Origin: Pseudomonas sp. PD9R
GTDB lineage: Bacteria > Pseudomonadota > Gammaproteobacteria > Pseudomonadales > Pseudomonadaceae
Direction: 5' to 3'
DNA length: 64,000 bases
NCBI RefSeq assembly: GCF_019200975.1
Contig: NZ_JAHTMR010000003.1
Span: 155,639-219,638, forward strand
The notes under the pieces are model-generated. The model made no database searches. It was not told the origin of the DNA and saw only the letters and a program-made list of their open reading frames with translations. A program made the translations under genes and the position numbers. Shown here one piece after another: positions 37,366 to 46,905 of this stretch (position 1 is the stretch's first letter; each line of letters begins with the position of its first letter).

Positions 37366-39600
37366 ATGAGTTTCTCGAACAGGGAACAGGGTCATCATCA
37401 TAAAGAAGCGCTGCTGCCCAGGGCGCGGGATATCGATGCGCTGGTACGGGCCGAGCATCACGACCCTTTTGCAATACTCGGCCCCCACGACGATGGTGCC
37501 GGCGGGCAGTTCATTCGGGCATATTTGCCGGACGCCTTGAGCGTGCAAGTCGTCGCCAAGGACTCCGGGGAAGAACTCGGCAATCTTGAAGCGACCCAGA
37601 CGCCGGGGTTGTTCGTCGGCCATTTCGACCGGGCACAGCCGTATCTGTTGCGCACGCGCTGGGCCGGCGGCGAGCAGATCGCCGAAGACCCGTACAGCTT
37701 TGGCCCACTGCTCGGCGATATGGATTTGTACCTGTTCGCGGAAGGCAATCACCGCGATTTGAGCAGCGCCTTGGGCGCGCAATTGAAAAACGTGGATGGC
37801 GTCGACGGCGTGCGCTTTGCCGTGTGGGCACCGAATGCCAGGCGGGTGTCGGTCGTCGGCGACTTCAACGTCTGGGACGGTCGTCGCCACCCGATGCGTC
37901 TGCGCCATCCCACCGGCGTCTGGGAGTTGTTCATCCCGCGCCTGCAAGCGGGGGAGGCCTACAAGTACGAAATCCTCGGCAAGCAAGGGATCCTGCCATT
38001 GAAGGCTGACCCGATGGCGCTGGCTACGGCGCTGCCGCCAGACACCGCTTCAAAGGTGGCGTCACCGCTCAAGATCGACTGGCAGGATCAGGCGTGGATG
38101 CAGTCTCGTGGCGATCGTCATAGCCCGGCAGCACCGCTGTCTATCTACGAGCTGCACGCCGGTTCGTGGCAATGTGAGTTGGACGACCTCGGCGAAGTGG
38201 CCCGTCAGTACACTTGGCCTGAGTTGGCCGAACGGCTGATTCCCTATGTGAAAGACCTAGGCTTCACCCATATCGAACTGATGCCAATCATGGAGCACCC
38301 GTTCGGTGGTTCGTGGGGCTATCAATTGCTTTCGCAATTCGCCACCAGCGCCCGATATGGCACCGGCGACGAGTTCGCAGCCTTCGTCAACGCCTGCCAC
38401 CAGGCCGAAATCGGCGTGATCCTCGATTGGGTGCCGGCGCATTTCCCGACAGATACCCACGGTTTGGCACAATTCGACGGCACCGCGCTCTACGAATATG
38501 GCAACCCGCAGGAAGGCTTTCATCAGGATTGGGACACGCTGATCTACAACCTCGGACGCACCGAAGTGCACGGCTACATGCTGGCCTCGGCGCTGCACTG
38601 GCTCAAGCATTTCCACGTCGATGGTCTGCGGGTGGATGCCGTGGCGTCGATGCTGTATCGCGACTATTCGCGCAAGGCCGGCGAATGGATTCCGAACCGC
38701 CATGGCGGTCGGGAAAACCTCGAAGCCATCGACTTCCTCCGTCATTTGAACGACGTGGTAGCGCTGGAAGCACCGGGCGCACTGGTGATTGCCGAAGAGT
38801 CCACTGCGTGGCCGGGTGTCAGCCAAAGCACGCAACAGGGCGGTCTGGGCTTCGCCTACAAGTGGAACATGGGCTGGATGCACGATTCGCTGCATTACAT
38901 CCAGCAGGACCCGGTGTACCGCGCCCATCACCACAACGAGCTGAGTTTCGGCCTGGTCTATGCCTGGTCCGAGCGTTTCATTCTGCCAATCTCCCACGAC
39001 GAAGTGGTGCACGGCAAGCATTCACTGATCGACAAAATGCCCGGCGACCGCTGGCAGAAATTCGCCAACCTGCGCGCCTACTTGAGTTTTATGTGGGCGC
39101 ATCCGGGCAAAAAACTGTTGTTCATGGGCTGTGAGTTCGGCCAATGGCGCGAGTGGAACCACGACCAGCAACTGGACTGGTACTTGCTGCAGTACTCCGA
39201 GCATAAAGGTGTGCAGAAACTGGTCGGTGATCTCAATCGCCTGTACCGCGAAGAGCCGGCGCTGCACGAGCAGGACGATGTGCCGCAGGGTTTCCAGTGG
39301 CTGATTGGCGATGATGCGATCAACAGCGTTTACGCGTGGTTGCGCTGGAGCAAGGATGGACGCCCGGTGTTGGTGGTGGCGAATTTCACCCCGGTACCGC
39401 GTGAGGCTTATCGCATCGGCGTGCCGTTTGCCGGACGCTGGACCGAGGTGCTGAACAGTGATTCGGCGACGTATGCCGGTTCCAATTACGGGAACAGTGG
39501 CGGGGCGTTTACCGAGGAGGCACCGAGCCACGGGCAGGCGTTGTCGCTGGTGCTGAATTTGCCACCGTTGGCGGTGTTGATGTTGCGGCCGGAGGGCTAA
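37366..39600 (+). CDS. glgB: 1,4-alpha-glucan branching enzyme GlgB
   Basis: A 744-residue branching enzyme. The N1 domain carries [11 protein letters not shown], followed by a CBM48 domain ([20 protein letters not shown]), the GH13 barrel with nucleophile D424 in [17 protein letters not shown] and acid E477 in [23 protein letters not shown], and the C-terminal beta domain. It forms alpha-1,6 branches on the linear glucan made by GlgE. GGAGA precedes the ATG at good spacing, and treS ends just before, so translation is coupled. It is the last gene of the operon, followed by a REP doublet and then the accessory block. Confidence 0.96.
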   Translation: MSFSNREQGHHHKEALLPRARDIDALVRAEHHDPFAILGPHDDGAGGQFIRAYLPDALSVQVVAKDSGEELGNLEATQTPGLFVGHFDRAQPYLLRTRWAGGEQIAEDPYSFGPLLGDMDLYLFAEGNHRDLSSALGAQLKNVDGVDGVRFAVWAPNARRVSVVGDFNVWDGRRHPMRLRHPTGVWELFIPRLQAGEAYKYEILGKQGILPLKADPMALATALPPDTASKVASPLKIDWQDQAWMQSRGDRHSPAAPLSIYELHAGSWQCELDDLGEVARQYTWPELAERLIPYVKDLGFTHIELMPIMEHPFGGSWGYQLLSQFATSARYGTGDEFAAFVNACHQAEIGVILDWVPAHFPTDTHGLAQFDGTALYEYGNPQEGFHQDWDTLIYNLGRTEVHGYMLASALHWLKHFHVDGLRVDAVASMLYRDYSRKAGEWIPNRHGGRENLEAIDFLRHLNDVVALEAPGALVIAEESTAWPGVSQSTQQGGLGFAYKWNMGWMHDSLHYIQQDPVYRAHHHNELSFGLVYAWSERFILPISHDEVVHGKHSLIDKMPGDRWQKFANLRAYLSFMWAHPGKKLLFMGCEFGQWREWNHDQQLDWYLLQYSEHKGVQKLVGDLNRLYREEPALHEQDDVPQGFQWLIGDDAINSVYAWLRWSKDGRPVLVVANFTPVPREAYRIGVPFAGRWTEVLNSDSATYAGSNYGNSGGAFTEEAPSHGQALSLVLNLPPLAVLMLRPEG

Positions 39601-39611
39601 TCCGAAACCGC

Positions 39612-39702
39612 CTTCGCGGGCAAGCCTCGCTCCTACCGTTCTGAAGCGCTCATAAATGCTGTGACCGCCTCCGAACTGTAGGAGCGAGGCTTGGCCGCGA
39701 AG
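39612..39702. repeat. REP doublet after glgB
   Basis: CTTCGCGGGCAAGCCTCGCT at the left and AGCGAGGCTTGGCCGCGAAG at the right are inverted with one change. It is of the same class as the copy inside the DUF4381 gene, in the opposite arm order. It marks the boundary between the glgE operon and the RHS/autotransporter block. Confidence 0.88.
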
Positions 39703-39775
39703 ACGTCAAGCCGGCAATGCAATCTTACTTCTACATTTTCGCTGCTTCCCTGCAACTAATGTTTTGCCGAAATCT

Positions 39776-42646
39776 TTAATGAGGCAAGGGGATTCGATGG
39801 CCTTCATACCCTCGTAACTCTTTGAGATGGATTACATTGGCTTGTTCGTCGATCTTGGTCACCTTAAAATCTGCATGGGGTGAAAATACAGAACCTTTTA
39901 TAACGGAAAGACCACCGTTCATGCTGGCGGCGCTAAATCCCGTAATAATAAAAAGACCGCTTTCTTTTGTTGATCTGAAGTCATCGGTAACTGATTGGTC
40001 TAGCGCTGCTGACAGAAAACTCAGGGAGTGAAGGACAGAACTATTATCTTTGGCTGTTTTATATCCTTCCAGTGCTGACTTCGTTAGCCTGCCTGCTCGA
40101 TAGTATATTCTCGATGAAGGATTTGACTGATGATAAAGTTGATAACTTACCTTGTCGGCATCATCAAGCCTGAAGGTTGCTGCTGAAGCCTTGATATCCT
40201 GTTTTAATTGTGTTCCGCTTTTCCCTTCAAAGTTGCTGATGTCATGCCTCTCTTTTAACTCCCTCATAACCTCTGATTCATTTATATATATTTCTTTCTT
40301 GTTTCTCATGGCGTTGTTGATCATTTCTGAGCCGTGAGTTGTTGTGTAAAAGTTGATGAATTTTTTAATGTCATATTTACTTTTAGGTCTTGTGATATTT
40401 TTTTGAGGTAGGTGGATTGGTTTTTCTGAAAATTTTTTAATCTGTTCTGCTGCGAGTTCTTTTTTTGCGTCAAAGTGTTGTCGGGCTCTTTGCACTGCAA
40501 GTTCAATAATTTCCGGGGCGTAATTCTGATCAAGTAACGAATCTAGTATGTCGGACATGGCTTTCTTTGGGTCATCCCAATATACGGAGCCGAAATCTGT
40601 TGTATGTATTATTTCTCTCGCCAGATCTCCTTCAGGTGACAAACCGTCGAAGTCGTACAACGCGATTGGATTATTTCTCACCATGCGAAAAAAATTGAGC
40701 CCATCAATAGCCCCGGCCGGATCCGGATTAATCCACCGCTGCAACCACGGCGCGTAATACCTGAACCCATAGTAATAAAGCCCTGTCGCATCCCGCTCCT
40801 TACCCGAATAACGTATCGTTTTGTACTTCGCTTCAGTCGCCGACCGTGCGGCGTAGCAGGCGGTGTCGCCAAACGGGTAATACCATTCCTGGCTGATCAG
40901 GTCCGCATTCTGGTCCAGTTCCAACGTGCTGGACTTCAGGTGATCGTTGAGGTTGTAACGCACTTGATCGTTGAGGATCTCATCGGGTGGTTTGGCGACC
41001 CAATGCAGCACTTGCACGGTGTTACTGCCCGCGCTGGCGTTGATCACATGAAGAATTTCCCCAGTGCCATGGCTGCGGATTTCTATGCCGGGCAGGTAAC
41101 GCACTTCGCTGATCAGCGTGCGGGCGTTGGTTTGGTTCGTGCGGATTTTGCGAACGCGTTGGCCGCTGCCGTCGTAGATATTCGTTTGGCAGTCGTTCGC
41201 GCCGTCATCTCGCTCTATGGGATATACAGCGCAGAGCTGATTACGCAGATCCCAACTCAACGACTGGCCGGCCTGCAGTTCACGCAAGTTACCATTGGCG
41301 TCGAAACCCGCCAGCAGTTCCGCTTCGGTGGGTGGCCGGCCATCGCGCTCGGGCAGGCATCGGTTGCTGTAGCGAGCACGGCTCAGCGTGCGGCCATGGG
41401 CCTGGGTGCCGACGTGCACCAAGTCCAGTAGGTTGCCGCCCGCGTCGTAGTAATAGGTCTGGCTGTAATTTGCGAGCTGGTTGGGGTCGAGGGGCAGGGG
41501 ATAGACGTCTGATAGCGCGGGACCATTCCGACCTGCTTTGGCTTCCCAACCTGTCGCGTGGATTAATTGGTCGAGGGTGTCGTAGCTGTAAGTCTTGATC
41601 GGTTCGATGCGCTGGTTGCTGAAGTAGCGGATGGCTTGCGCGGCATCTTCGATGCTCAGGACATTGCCAACGGCGTCGTAGCGGTAGTTCAGGTCTTGCA
41701 GCGGTTGGCCATCGGCTTTGTGCGCGCTCAACTGGGTTAGTCGACCATTGGCAGGATCGTAACGGTGGCGGGTGATAACCCCGTTGCCGGCGGTTTCCGT
41801 TTCGATCTGATCGGACGGGTTGTACTCGATATTGTTGACCAACAGCTTTTCGACCTGCCCGGCACTGGCGAGAGTCAGTCGAGTATTTTTCAATTCACCA
41901 GCCACGGTGTAGGCGAAGGATTGGCGGTTACCGAACGCATCGATCTGATGGAGCAATTCGCCACTGGGCGCGTAATCCTGCAAGGTGCTGGCACCCTCGC
42001 CGGGTTCGAGCAAGGCATCTTGTTCGACCGTAGCGGTTGGCCAGTCCGGCGCATGGGTGTCACGCAAAAAGTGCCGGGTCTGCTTCAGCCGCGCTCCACC
42101 CAGCCCAAGATCGACCAGATGCAGCGTACCCGCCGGGTCATCCTTTCGAACCAATTGGCCGCAGAGGTTACGCAGGGCAGCGTCATCATCAACACCGGCA
42201 TAGGAGAACCGCTCCAATACATGTTCCGCGACGCCCAGGCCACGTTCGCGCACAGCCGTCGGACGCAGCAACTCGTCGTATTCGGTAGATGAGTGACTAC
42301 CACGCCCGTCCCAGCGTTCGATGATTTGCGCGGCAGCACCCAGCAACGCCACACGCCAACCAGCATCCACGCTGTCACTCGCCAGCGGCACGCCGGACAG
42401 GCTGAAAACCTGGCTCAGGTTGGCCGGCACCGACGCGTCGGTCCGGGCCAGGTCAAACAGATACGGATCCCGACTGGCCACGGGACGGCCGGCGGCGTCG
42501 AAACGTTGATGCGTGACTCGCACGTCAGCAGAGTCGGCCGATTGCCGCCGATGGAACTGCATCGTCCTGACAACCAATCCACGCGGGTCCGCCACCTGAA
42601 GTGTCGGCGTGCCGCGATGAACGTTATCTGCTGGCATCGAAGGCAT
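39776..42646 (-). CDS. TccC-like RHS toxin with ADP-ribosyltransferase-like tip
   Basis: A 956-residue protein from the ATG at 42646 (GGGG nine bases upstream; ATGs at 42637 and 42679 are alternatives). Residues up to about 664 are the TccC-type shell: TPTLQVADPRGLVVRTMQFHR, YDxxGN repeats and the border INPDPAGAIDGLNFFRMVRNN..YDFDG. The AT-rich tip ends with an arrangement like arginine-dependent ADP-ribosyltransferases: IYYRAGRL (R850), FLSAALDQSV in place of the usual STS loop, and VFSPHADFKVTKI as the last strand. The usual glutamates before that strand are replaced (VIKGS), so activity is doubtful or the enzyme is divergent. No immunity gene follows. Confidence 0.82.
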   Translation of the reverse strand: MPSMPADNVHRGTPTLQVADPRGLVVRTMQFHRRQSADSADVRVTHQRFDAAGRPVASRDPYLFDLARTDASVPANLSQVFSLSGVPLASDSVDAGWRVALLGAAAQIIERWDGRGSHSSTEYDELLRPTAVRERGLGVAEHVLERFSYAGVDDDAALRNLCGQLVRKDDPAGTLHLVDLGLGGARLKQTRHFLRDTHAPDWPTATVEQDALLEPGEGASTLQDYAPSGELLHQIDAFGNRQSFAYTVAGELKNTRLTLASAGQVEKLLVNNIEYNPSDQIETETAGNGVITRHRYDPANGRLTQLSAHKADGQPLQDLNYRYDAVGNVLSIEDAAQAIRYFSNQRIEPIKTYSYDTLDQLIHATGWEAKAGRNGPALSDVYPLPLDPNQLANYSQTYYYDAGGNLLDLVHVGTQAHGRTLSRARYSNRCLPERDGRPPTEAELLAGFDANGNLRELQAGQSLSWDLRNQLCAVYPIERDDGANDCQTNIYDGSGQRVRKIRTNQTNARTLISEVRYLPGIEIRSHGTGEILHVINASAGSNTVQVLHWVAKPPDEILNDQVRYNLNDHLKSSTLELDQNADLISQEWYYPFGDTACYAARSATEAKYKTIRYSGKERDATGLYYYGFRYYAPWLQRWINPDPAGAIDGLNFFRMVRNNPIALYDFDGLSPEGDLAREIIHTTDFGSVYWDDPKKAMSDILDSLLDQNYAPEIIELAVQRARQHFDAKKELAAEQIKKFSEKPIHLPQKNITRPKSKYDIKKFINFYTTTHGSEMINNAMRNKKEIYINESEVMRELKERHDISNFEGKSGTQLKQDIKASAATFRLDDADKVSYQLYHQSNPSSRIYYRAGRLTKSALEGYKTAKDNSSVLHSLSFLSAALDQSVTDDFRSTKESGLFIITGFSAASMNGGLSVIKGSVFSPHADFKVTKIDEQANVIHLKELRGYEGHRIPLPH

Positions 42647-42739
42647 TAGCAATGACCCCGGTCGAGAACGAGTGCCCATCACAATGCACGACCTTCAGTG
42701 CCCTGAATACTGGCAAAACTGTCAGGTCACGGCAGTGTT

Positions 42740-43807
42740 TTACCAGCGCATCCGCACCCCTAGGCTGCCGATCAAGCCGTTCAAATCATTGTCATCCACA
42801 TCACTGCTGTAATCGGCGCTGACGTACAGGCTTACGGCGGGCGTCACTCGGGCCACCAGGCCCAGACCCAGTTCGACGGTGGAAGAATTTCGGCTGCTGC
42901 TGATCTTGTCGACCTGATCGAGGGTCACGGTATTGCCGGTGTACACCGTGTGCCACAAGTTGGTCCGTACATAGGGTTCGACGGGCAGGCCGTTGAGGTC
43001 GTAACTGCCTTTCAATTTGGCGCCGACCCGGCCACTCCATGCCGTCAAGTCAGTGGATGAGGCATTGCCCGAACCTGCATAGGGGGTGTCCAGGGTGATC
43101 CGTTGATTGATCAACTGCGCCTGGGGTTCAACCACCCAGTTTTCGCTCACGCCGATGGGGAAGCCACCTTCGACCGACACGGTCATCGCGGTGCCTTCGG
43201 TGGCTTGTCGGGCACCTTGTTCGTTACGGCTGAAACCGCTGACTCGACCTCCGCTGGCCGTCAGGTCCACGTGCCAGCCTTGTGCGCCGGTCAGGCTCCA
43301 GTAGGCGCCGAGGCTTTGGCCTTGCAGATTGAGGGTGTCGCTGTTCGGGTCAGACAGGGCGCGATTGTTCAGCAAGCCGTTGCTGTTGCCCTGAATCTGA
43401 CTGGTGCCGCCGATCAGGCCGACCCGTTGGGTTTGACCGTTGCCGCTTTGCAGGGTCAGGATCGCCGGGCTTTTGAGTTCGCCTGAGCCGGGGATGGAAA
43501 AACCTTCGGCTTGAAAATCGGTTTGTGCCTGGCGCGAAGCCCGCCCATACAGTTGGTCCCAGGCAGAAGGTGCGGCTTCTTCGGTGGTCAGGCTTGAACT
43601 TCGCAGGTCGGGCGTGGTGCTGAAACGATGGGGATACGAGGCGGCGAGGGCGGGCAAAGTGAGCGCCGGGATGTCCTGGCTATACCAGGGCGTCGTTTCT
43701 TCCTCGGCCGGTGAGGCCTGCACTTCCATGGAAGAGCACAGCAGGAGTGAACTCGAGACAGTGCAAAAAGTGACTTTAATCTCTTGTTGGGTGAATGAGG
43801 TTTTCAT
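42740..43807 (-). CDS. Autotransporter beta-barrel protein without a real passenger
   Basis: A 355-residue protein with a signal peptide (to about VQASPAEEE), roughly 70 residues of unstructured linker, then a complete autotransporter barrel. The barrel includes LGAYWSLTGAQGWHVDLTASGGRVSG, NWVVEPQAQLINQRITLD and a C-terminal ...IGSLGVRMRW ending in tryptophan. It is clearly paralogous to the barrel of the next gene (44121-46670), sharing ENWV.EPQAQ, GLP.EPY.R.NLWHT and VSVYASADYSS-like strings. Its passenger is far shorter than normal. It may be a remnant of a full autotransporter or a stand-alone outer-membrane barrel; the frame is intact and the signal peptide is complete, so it is not an obvious pseudogene. 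Confidence 0.8.
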   Translation of the reverse strand: MKTSFTQQEIKVTFCTVSSSLLLCSSMEVQASPAEEETTPWYSQDIPALTLPALAASYPHRFSTTPDLRSSSLTTEEAAPSAWDQLYGRASRQAQTDFQAEGFSIPGSGELKSPAILTLQSGNGQTQRVGLIGGTSQIQGNSNGLLNNRALSDPNSDTLNLQGQSLGAYWSLTGAQGWHVDLTASGGRVSGFSRNEQGARQATEGTAMTVSVEGGFPIGVSENWVVEPQAQLINQRITLDTPYAGSGNASSTDLTAWSGRVGAKLKGSYDLNGLPVEPYVRTNLWHTVYTGNTVTLDQVDKISSSRNSSTVELGLGLVARVTPAVSLYVSADYSSDVDDNDLNGLIGSLGVRMRW

Positions 43808-44120
43808 GGGGGTCTACCTTGCAATCGCATGCCGTACTCGCTCTGGCGTCTCTCCTACCCCGAATGAGGGGCGACCGAATGGGTGGGGGCAAGCCGGGGG
43901 CCGCCCGTGTTAGCGGGTGTCTTGGGGGCTTGCCCCTGATTGTGTTTCCGGGGGTAGTACCGTGAAGTCAAGAAGACCCGTGCCACTGCGTCAAGAAAAT
44001 GGCCGATAAATGGTAGGGCTATTTTAGTAGTTATAAGTGGCTGATTTTTTGAACTTCTCTAAGTTCTTGTTTATTGGAAAAAACATCCGGAAGCTCAGGA
44101 GCTAGAGCCTTTGCTCGGTA
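43808..44120. other. Interval between the two autotransporter genes
   Basis: No gene. It contains a hairpin with GGGGCAAGCC (43886-43895) paired with GGCTTGCCCC (43927-43936) around an inner CCCG/CGGG stem, about 80 bases before the 43807 start, and a small inverted repeat GAACTT-CTCT-AAGTTC (44051-44066). The hairpin could be a leader structure or the terminator of the gene ending at 44121. Confidence 0.5.
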
Positions 44121-46670
44121 TTACCAGCTGACCCTGAGGCCCAGATTACCGGTCATTCCCCGCTGCTGGTTGCTGTCGATATTGCTGCTGTAATCGGCGC
44201 TGGCATACACGCTGACAGAAGGCGCAAGGGTCAACACGGCGCCGATACCCAGATCGGCATAAGAGGATTTTTGTTCAGTATCAATATCGGTGGCTCTGGC
44301 AAATGTGACCGTATCGGTGCCGGAAAAGGTGTGCCACAGGTTGGCGCGCAAATAGGGTTCAAATGGCAGGCCACTGACGTCGTAGCGCCCTTTGAGTCGG
44401 GCACCTAGCCGGCCGGTCCAGGCGGGATCGGAATCGAAAGACACTTGTGAAATGCCATCGTCCTGGCTGTCCAGGTAAACGTTCTGATGGATCACCTGCG
44501 CCTGGGGCTCGATCACCCAGTTGCCTGTCAGTGCGACGGGATAGCCGGCTTCCGCCGAGAGGGTGACGACGTGCCCTTGATTGTCGAGTTTGATGCCACG
44601 GTCAGAATGACTGTCACCGTCCAGCCAGGTGTACATGGCAACCGTGTCGACGTACCCGCCCAAGGGATCTGTCAGTGTCCAATAGATACCGAGGCTGTCG
44701 CCCTCAAGTTCGACTTTGCCCGCTTGCTTGCCTTCGAAACCCTGGTTGAAACCGTCAACATCGCCTTTCAAACGGCTGTGGCCGACAAAAAATCCAGTGC
44801 GCTGGGTTTGGCCTCCGGAGGTTTGTGAGCCGTACAAATCGTTGCCCACCTGAAACCCGTCGAGCGAGCCGTCGAGGCGTGGCGTCACAGTACCGGCCCA
44901 GGTCTGGTCGAAGTTTTTTCCATAGACGCGGCCCCAGCCCGCACCGAACGACCCGGTCTCGGTCAACAGGCGCTGATCGCCCTGGCGATCGTGGAACGTG
45001 CCGAGTGCGGTCAAGGTCAGTTGCGCAGCCGCAGGTGGCAATACCGACCAGGTCGGCACTTCCGGGCGGTACAGGGGAATCGGTGCGGCACCGGGTTGGA
45101 CGACGGGTAACGACGGTGTTCCGAAAGCCGCCACCGGCAAGGCCACCAAAGGCACCAGAATGGGCGGCAAGGTTGGATCAGGGTTGGGCACCGCCACCAG
45201 CGGCGGTACAACGACGGACGAACGCAAGTACCAGCTGTTTTCGCTACCCGGGGTAACGCCGCCCTTGAAAAAGTAGTAGTCGTAGGCACCGGCCGACACT
45301 GGGGTTTTTAGGGTAAAGGCACTGTTGTCGCTGGTTGCCGTGCCTTGGGCCTGTACCAGCTGGATGCCGTTCTGCTCGGTCAATGCCCCAAGACCGCCCA
45401 CGTTGCTGACGGTAATCGCGGTATTGCCGGACAAAATCCCGTTGTTGACGACCAGTTTGTCGCTGGGGGAGCCGTCCGTGCCCAGTGCACTTTGCAAAAA
45501 CAGTTGCCCGTTATTGCCCGAATAGTTGCCCTGTACCGTCAGGGTATCGCTGGTGCTGGTAGTACCGCTGCTCAGGTCAATCACACCCGCGTTATTAAGA
45601 GTAGTGAGCCGGCCAGCGGTGAAAGGCGTGATGCTGCCTTGCGTCGAAGTCAGTACGCTGCTGCCATCGATGTTGAAAATGCCGGTGCCGGTGCCGCTGT
45701 CACCGAGAACGAAATTGCCCGCAAGATTGAACTGCGAACCGTTGCTCAAATTGACCGTTTCCCAATTGATGTAACGGTCGGGACCGGCGGAGGAAGTGTG
45801 ATCGAAAGTCAGCAGGTCGTTGCCTGTGCCGCCATTGATGCTCGGGGTCTGGGCGAGGGTGCTTTCACTGAGATTGCGCAAGGTTGCACTGTCGTTACCG
45901 TCCTCCATCAGGACCGCGGAGCGGATAATGCCACCGCCGTCCCATACAAAGGTGTCGTTGCCAGTGCTGGTGCGGATCTCGCCGACAATCTCGCCACCGG
46001 TAACGGTGATACTGTCGTTGCCGCCGCTGACGCTGATGTTGCCGCCAATCCTGCCGCCGGAAACGATGATGGTGTCGGTGCCGAAACCGGTGACCAGGTT
46101 GCCGTCGATGAGCCCGCCGGACATGTCGAACCGGTTGTTGTCGAGCTTCATGTCGACCCGACCGATCTGGCCGCCGCTCATTCTGGCCGTGTCGCCGTCC
46201 TCGAATGCACCGACGATCCTGCCACCGCTCATCTGGAAGAAGTCGCGGCTATCACCCTGAGCCAGGGATGCGATGGTCCCGCCGCTCATGGTGAAGTTAT
46301 CGATGCCATTGCCCTGGCTGACTGCGCCGGTAATCTGGCCAGCGCTGATGTTGAGGGTATCGGCACCATCGCCCTGATCGACCGCGCCATTGATGCGGCC
46401 GGAATTCATGAAGATCGTGTCTCGGCCTGCACCGAACGTCACATTGCCATTGATCGAGCCAGTGCCATTGGGCGGGAAGGTCAGATTGTTGTTACCCGCC
46501 AGGTCGGTCAGTGGCCCGTTACTGGCGCTGTCGCACACGAAGTTGTCGTCACCGGCGGTGGGAGTGAGGGTGCAGGCAGCTTGGGAAATTTGAGGCCAGC
46601 TCACACAAAGCCAGATAGAAAAGGCGCAGGCGCTGTAACGGTACTTGGGTAGATCATTTGAGAAGCTCAT
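44121..46670 (-). CDS. Autotransporter with repetitive beta-helix passenger
   Basis: An 849-residue type V secreted protein. The signal peptide is MSFSNDLPKYRYSACAFSIWLCVSWPQISQA. Residues 30-260 are about ten repeats near 21 residues long, with the core D-T/F-x-M-SGGxIxG (for example FTMSGGTIAS, FDMSGGLIDGN, ITVTGGEIVGE), expected to form a beta-helix with stacked Ser-Gly-Gly turns. A GGTGNDLLTFDH stretch is RTX-like. A proline-rich linker follows (about residues 500-560), then an autotransporter barrel ending GLRVSW. The ATG at 46670 has GGAGA at good spacing. The substrate or adhesion target is unknown; the passenger should be on the cell surface. Confidence 0.88.
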   Translation of the reverse strand: MSFSNDLPKYRYSACAFSIWLCVSWPQISQAACTLTPTAGDDNFVCDSASNGPLTDLAGNNNLTFPPNGTGSINGNVTFGAGRDTIFMNSGRINGAVDQGDGADTLNISAGQITGAVSQGNGIDNFTMSGGTIASLAQGDSRDFFQMSGGRIVGAFEDGDTARMSGGQIGRVDMKLDNNRFDMSGGLIDGNLVTGFGTDTIIVSGGRIGGNISVSGGNDSITVTGGEIVGEIRTSTGNDTFVWDGGGIIRSAVLMEDGNDSATLRNLSESTLAQTPSINGGTGNDLLTFDHTSSAGPDRYINWETVNLSNGSQFNLAGNFVLGDSGTGTGIFNIDGSSVLTSTQGSITPFTAGRLTTLNNAGVIDLSSGTTSTSDTLTVQGNYSGNNGQLFLQSALGTDGSPSDKLVVNNGILSGNTAITVSNVGGLGALTEQNGIQLVQAQGTATSDNSAFTLKTPVSAGAYDYYFFKGGVTPGSENSWYLRSSVVVPPLVAVPNPDPTLPPILVPLVALPVAAFGTPSLPVVQPGAAPIPLYRPEVPTWSVLPPAAAQLTLTALGTFHDRQGDQRLLTETGSFGAGWGRVYGKNFDQTWAGTVTPRLDGSLDGFQVGNDLYGSQTSGGQTQRTGFFVGHSRLKGDVDGFNQGFEGKQAGKVELEGDSLGIYWTLTDPLGGYVDTVAMYTWLDGDSHSDRGIKLDNQGHVVTLSAEAGYPVALTGNWVIEPQAQVIHQNVYLDSQDDGISQVSFDSDPAWTGRLGARLKGRYDVSGLPFEPYLRANLWHTFSGTDTVTFARATDIDTEQKSSYADLGIGAVLTLAPSVSVYASADYSSNIDSNQQRGMTGNLGLRVSW

Positions 46671-46905
46671 GCATGTCTCCCGCGTTGGGGTCGGCATCCG
46701 ATCGGCCACTGATTGAACGTGACGAGACATCGGATGCACCGGCAGCGTAAGTTGCGAGACAGCATCAGGAAGGTAATCAACCTTCAGGCAACGGCGGCTA
46801 CTGTGGGTTGCAGGTCTGTTCGGTTATCGAAACCGACGTGGGCACCGTAACAATAGGTTGGGAATGTTGCTACTGTCAGAAATAACAGTTGAGGCAAAGA
46901 CGGTT

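Noticed and set aside
45345..46652. 435-codon plus-strand frame over the autotransporter
   Set aside because: Its apparent repeats mirror the passenger repeats in the true frame.
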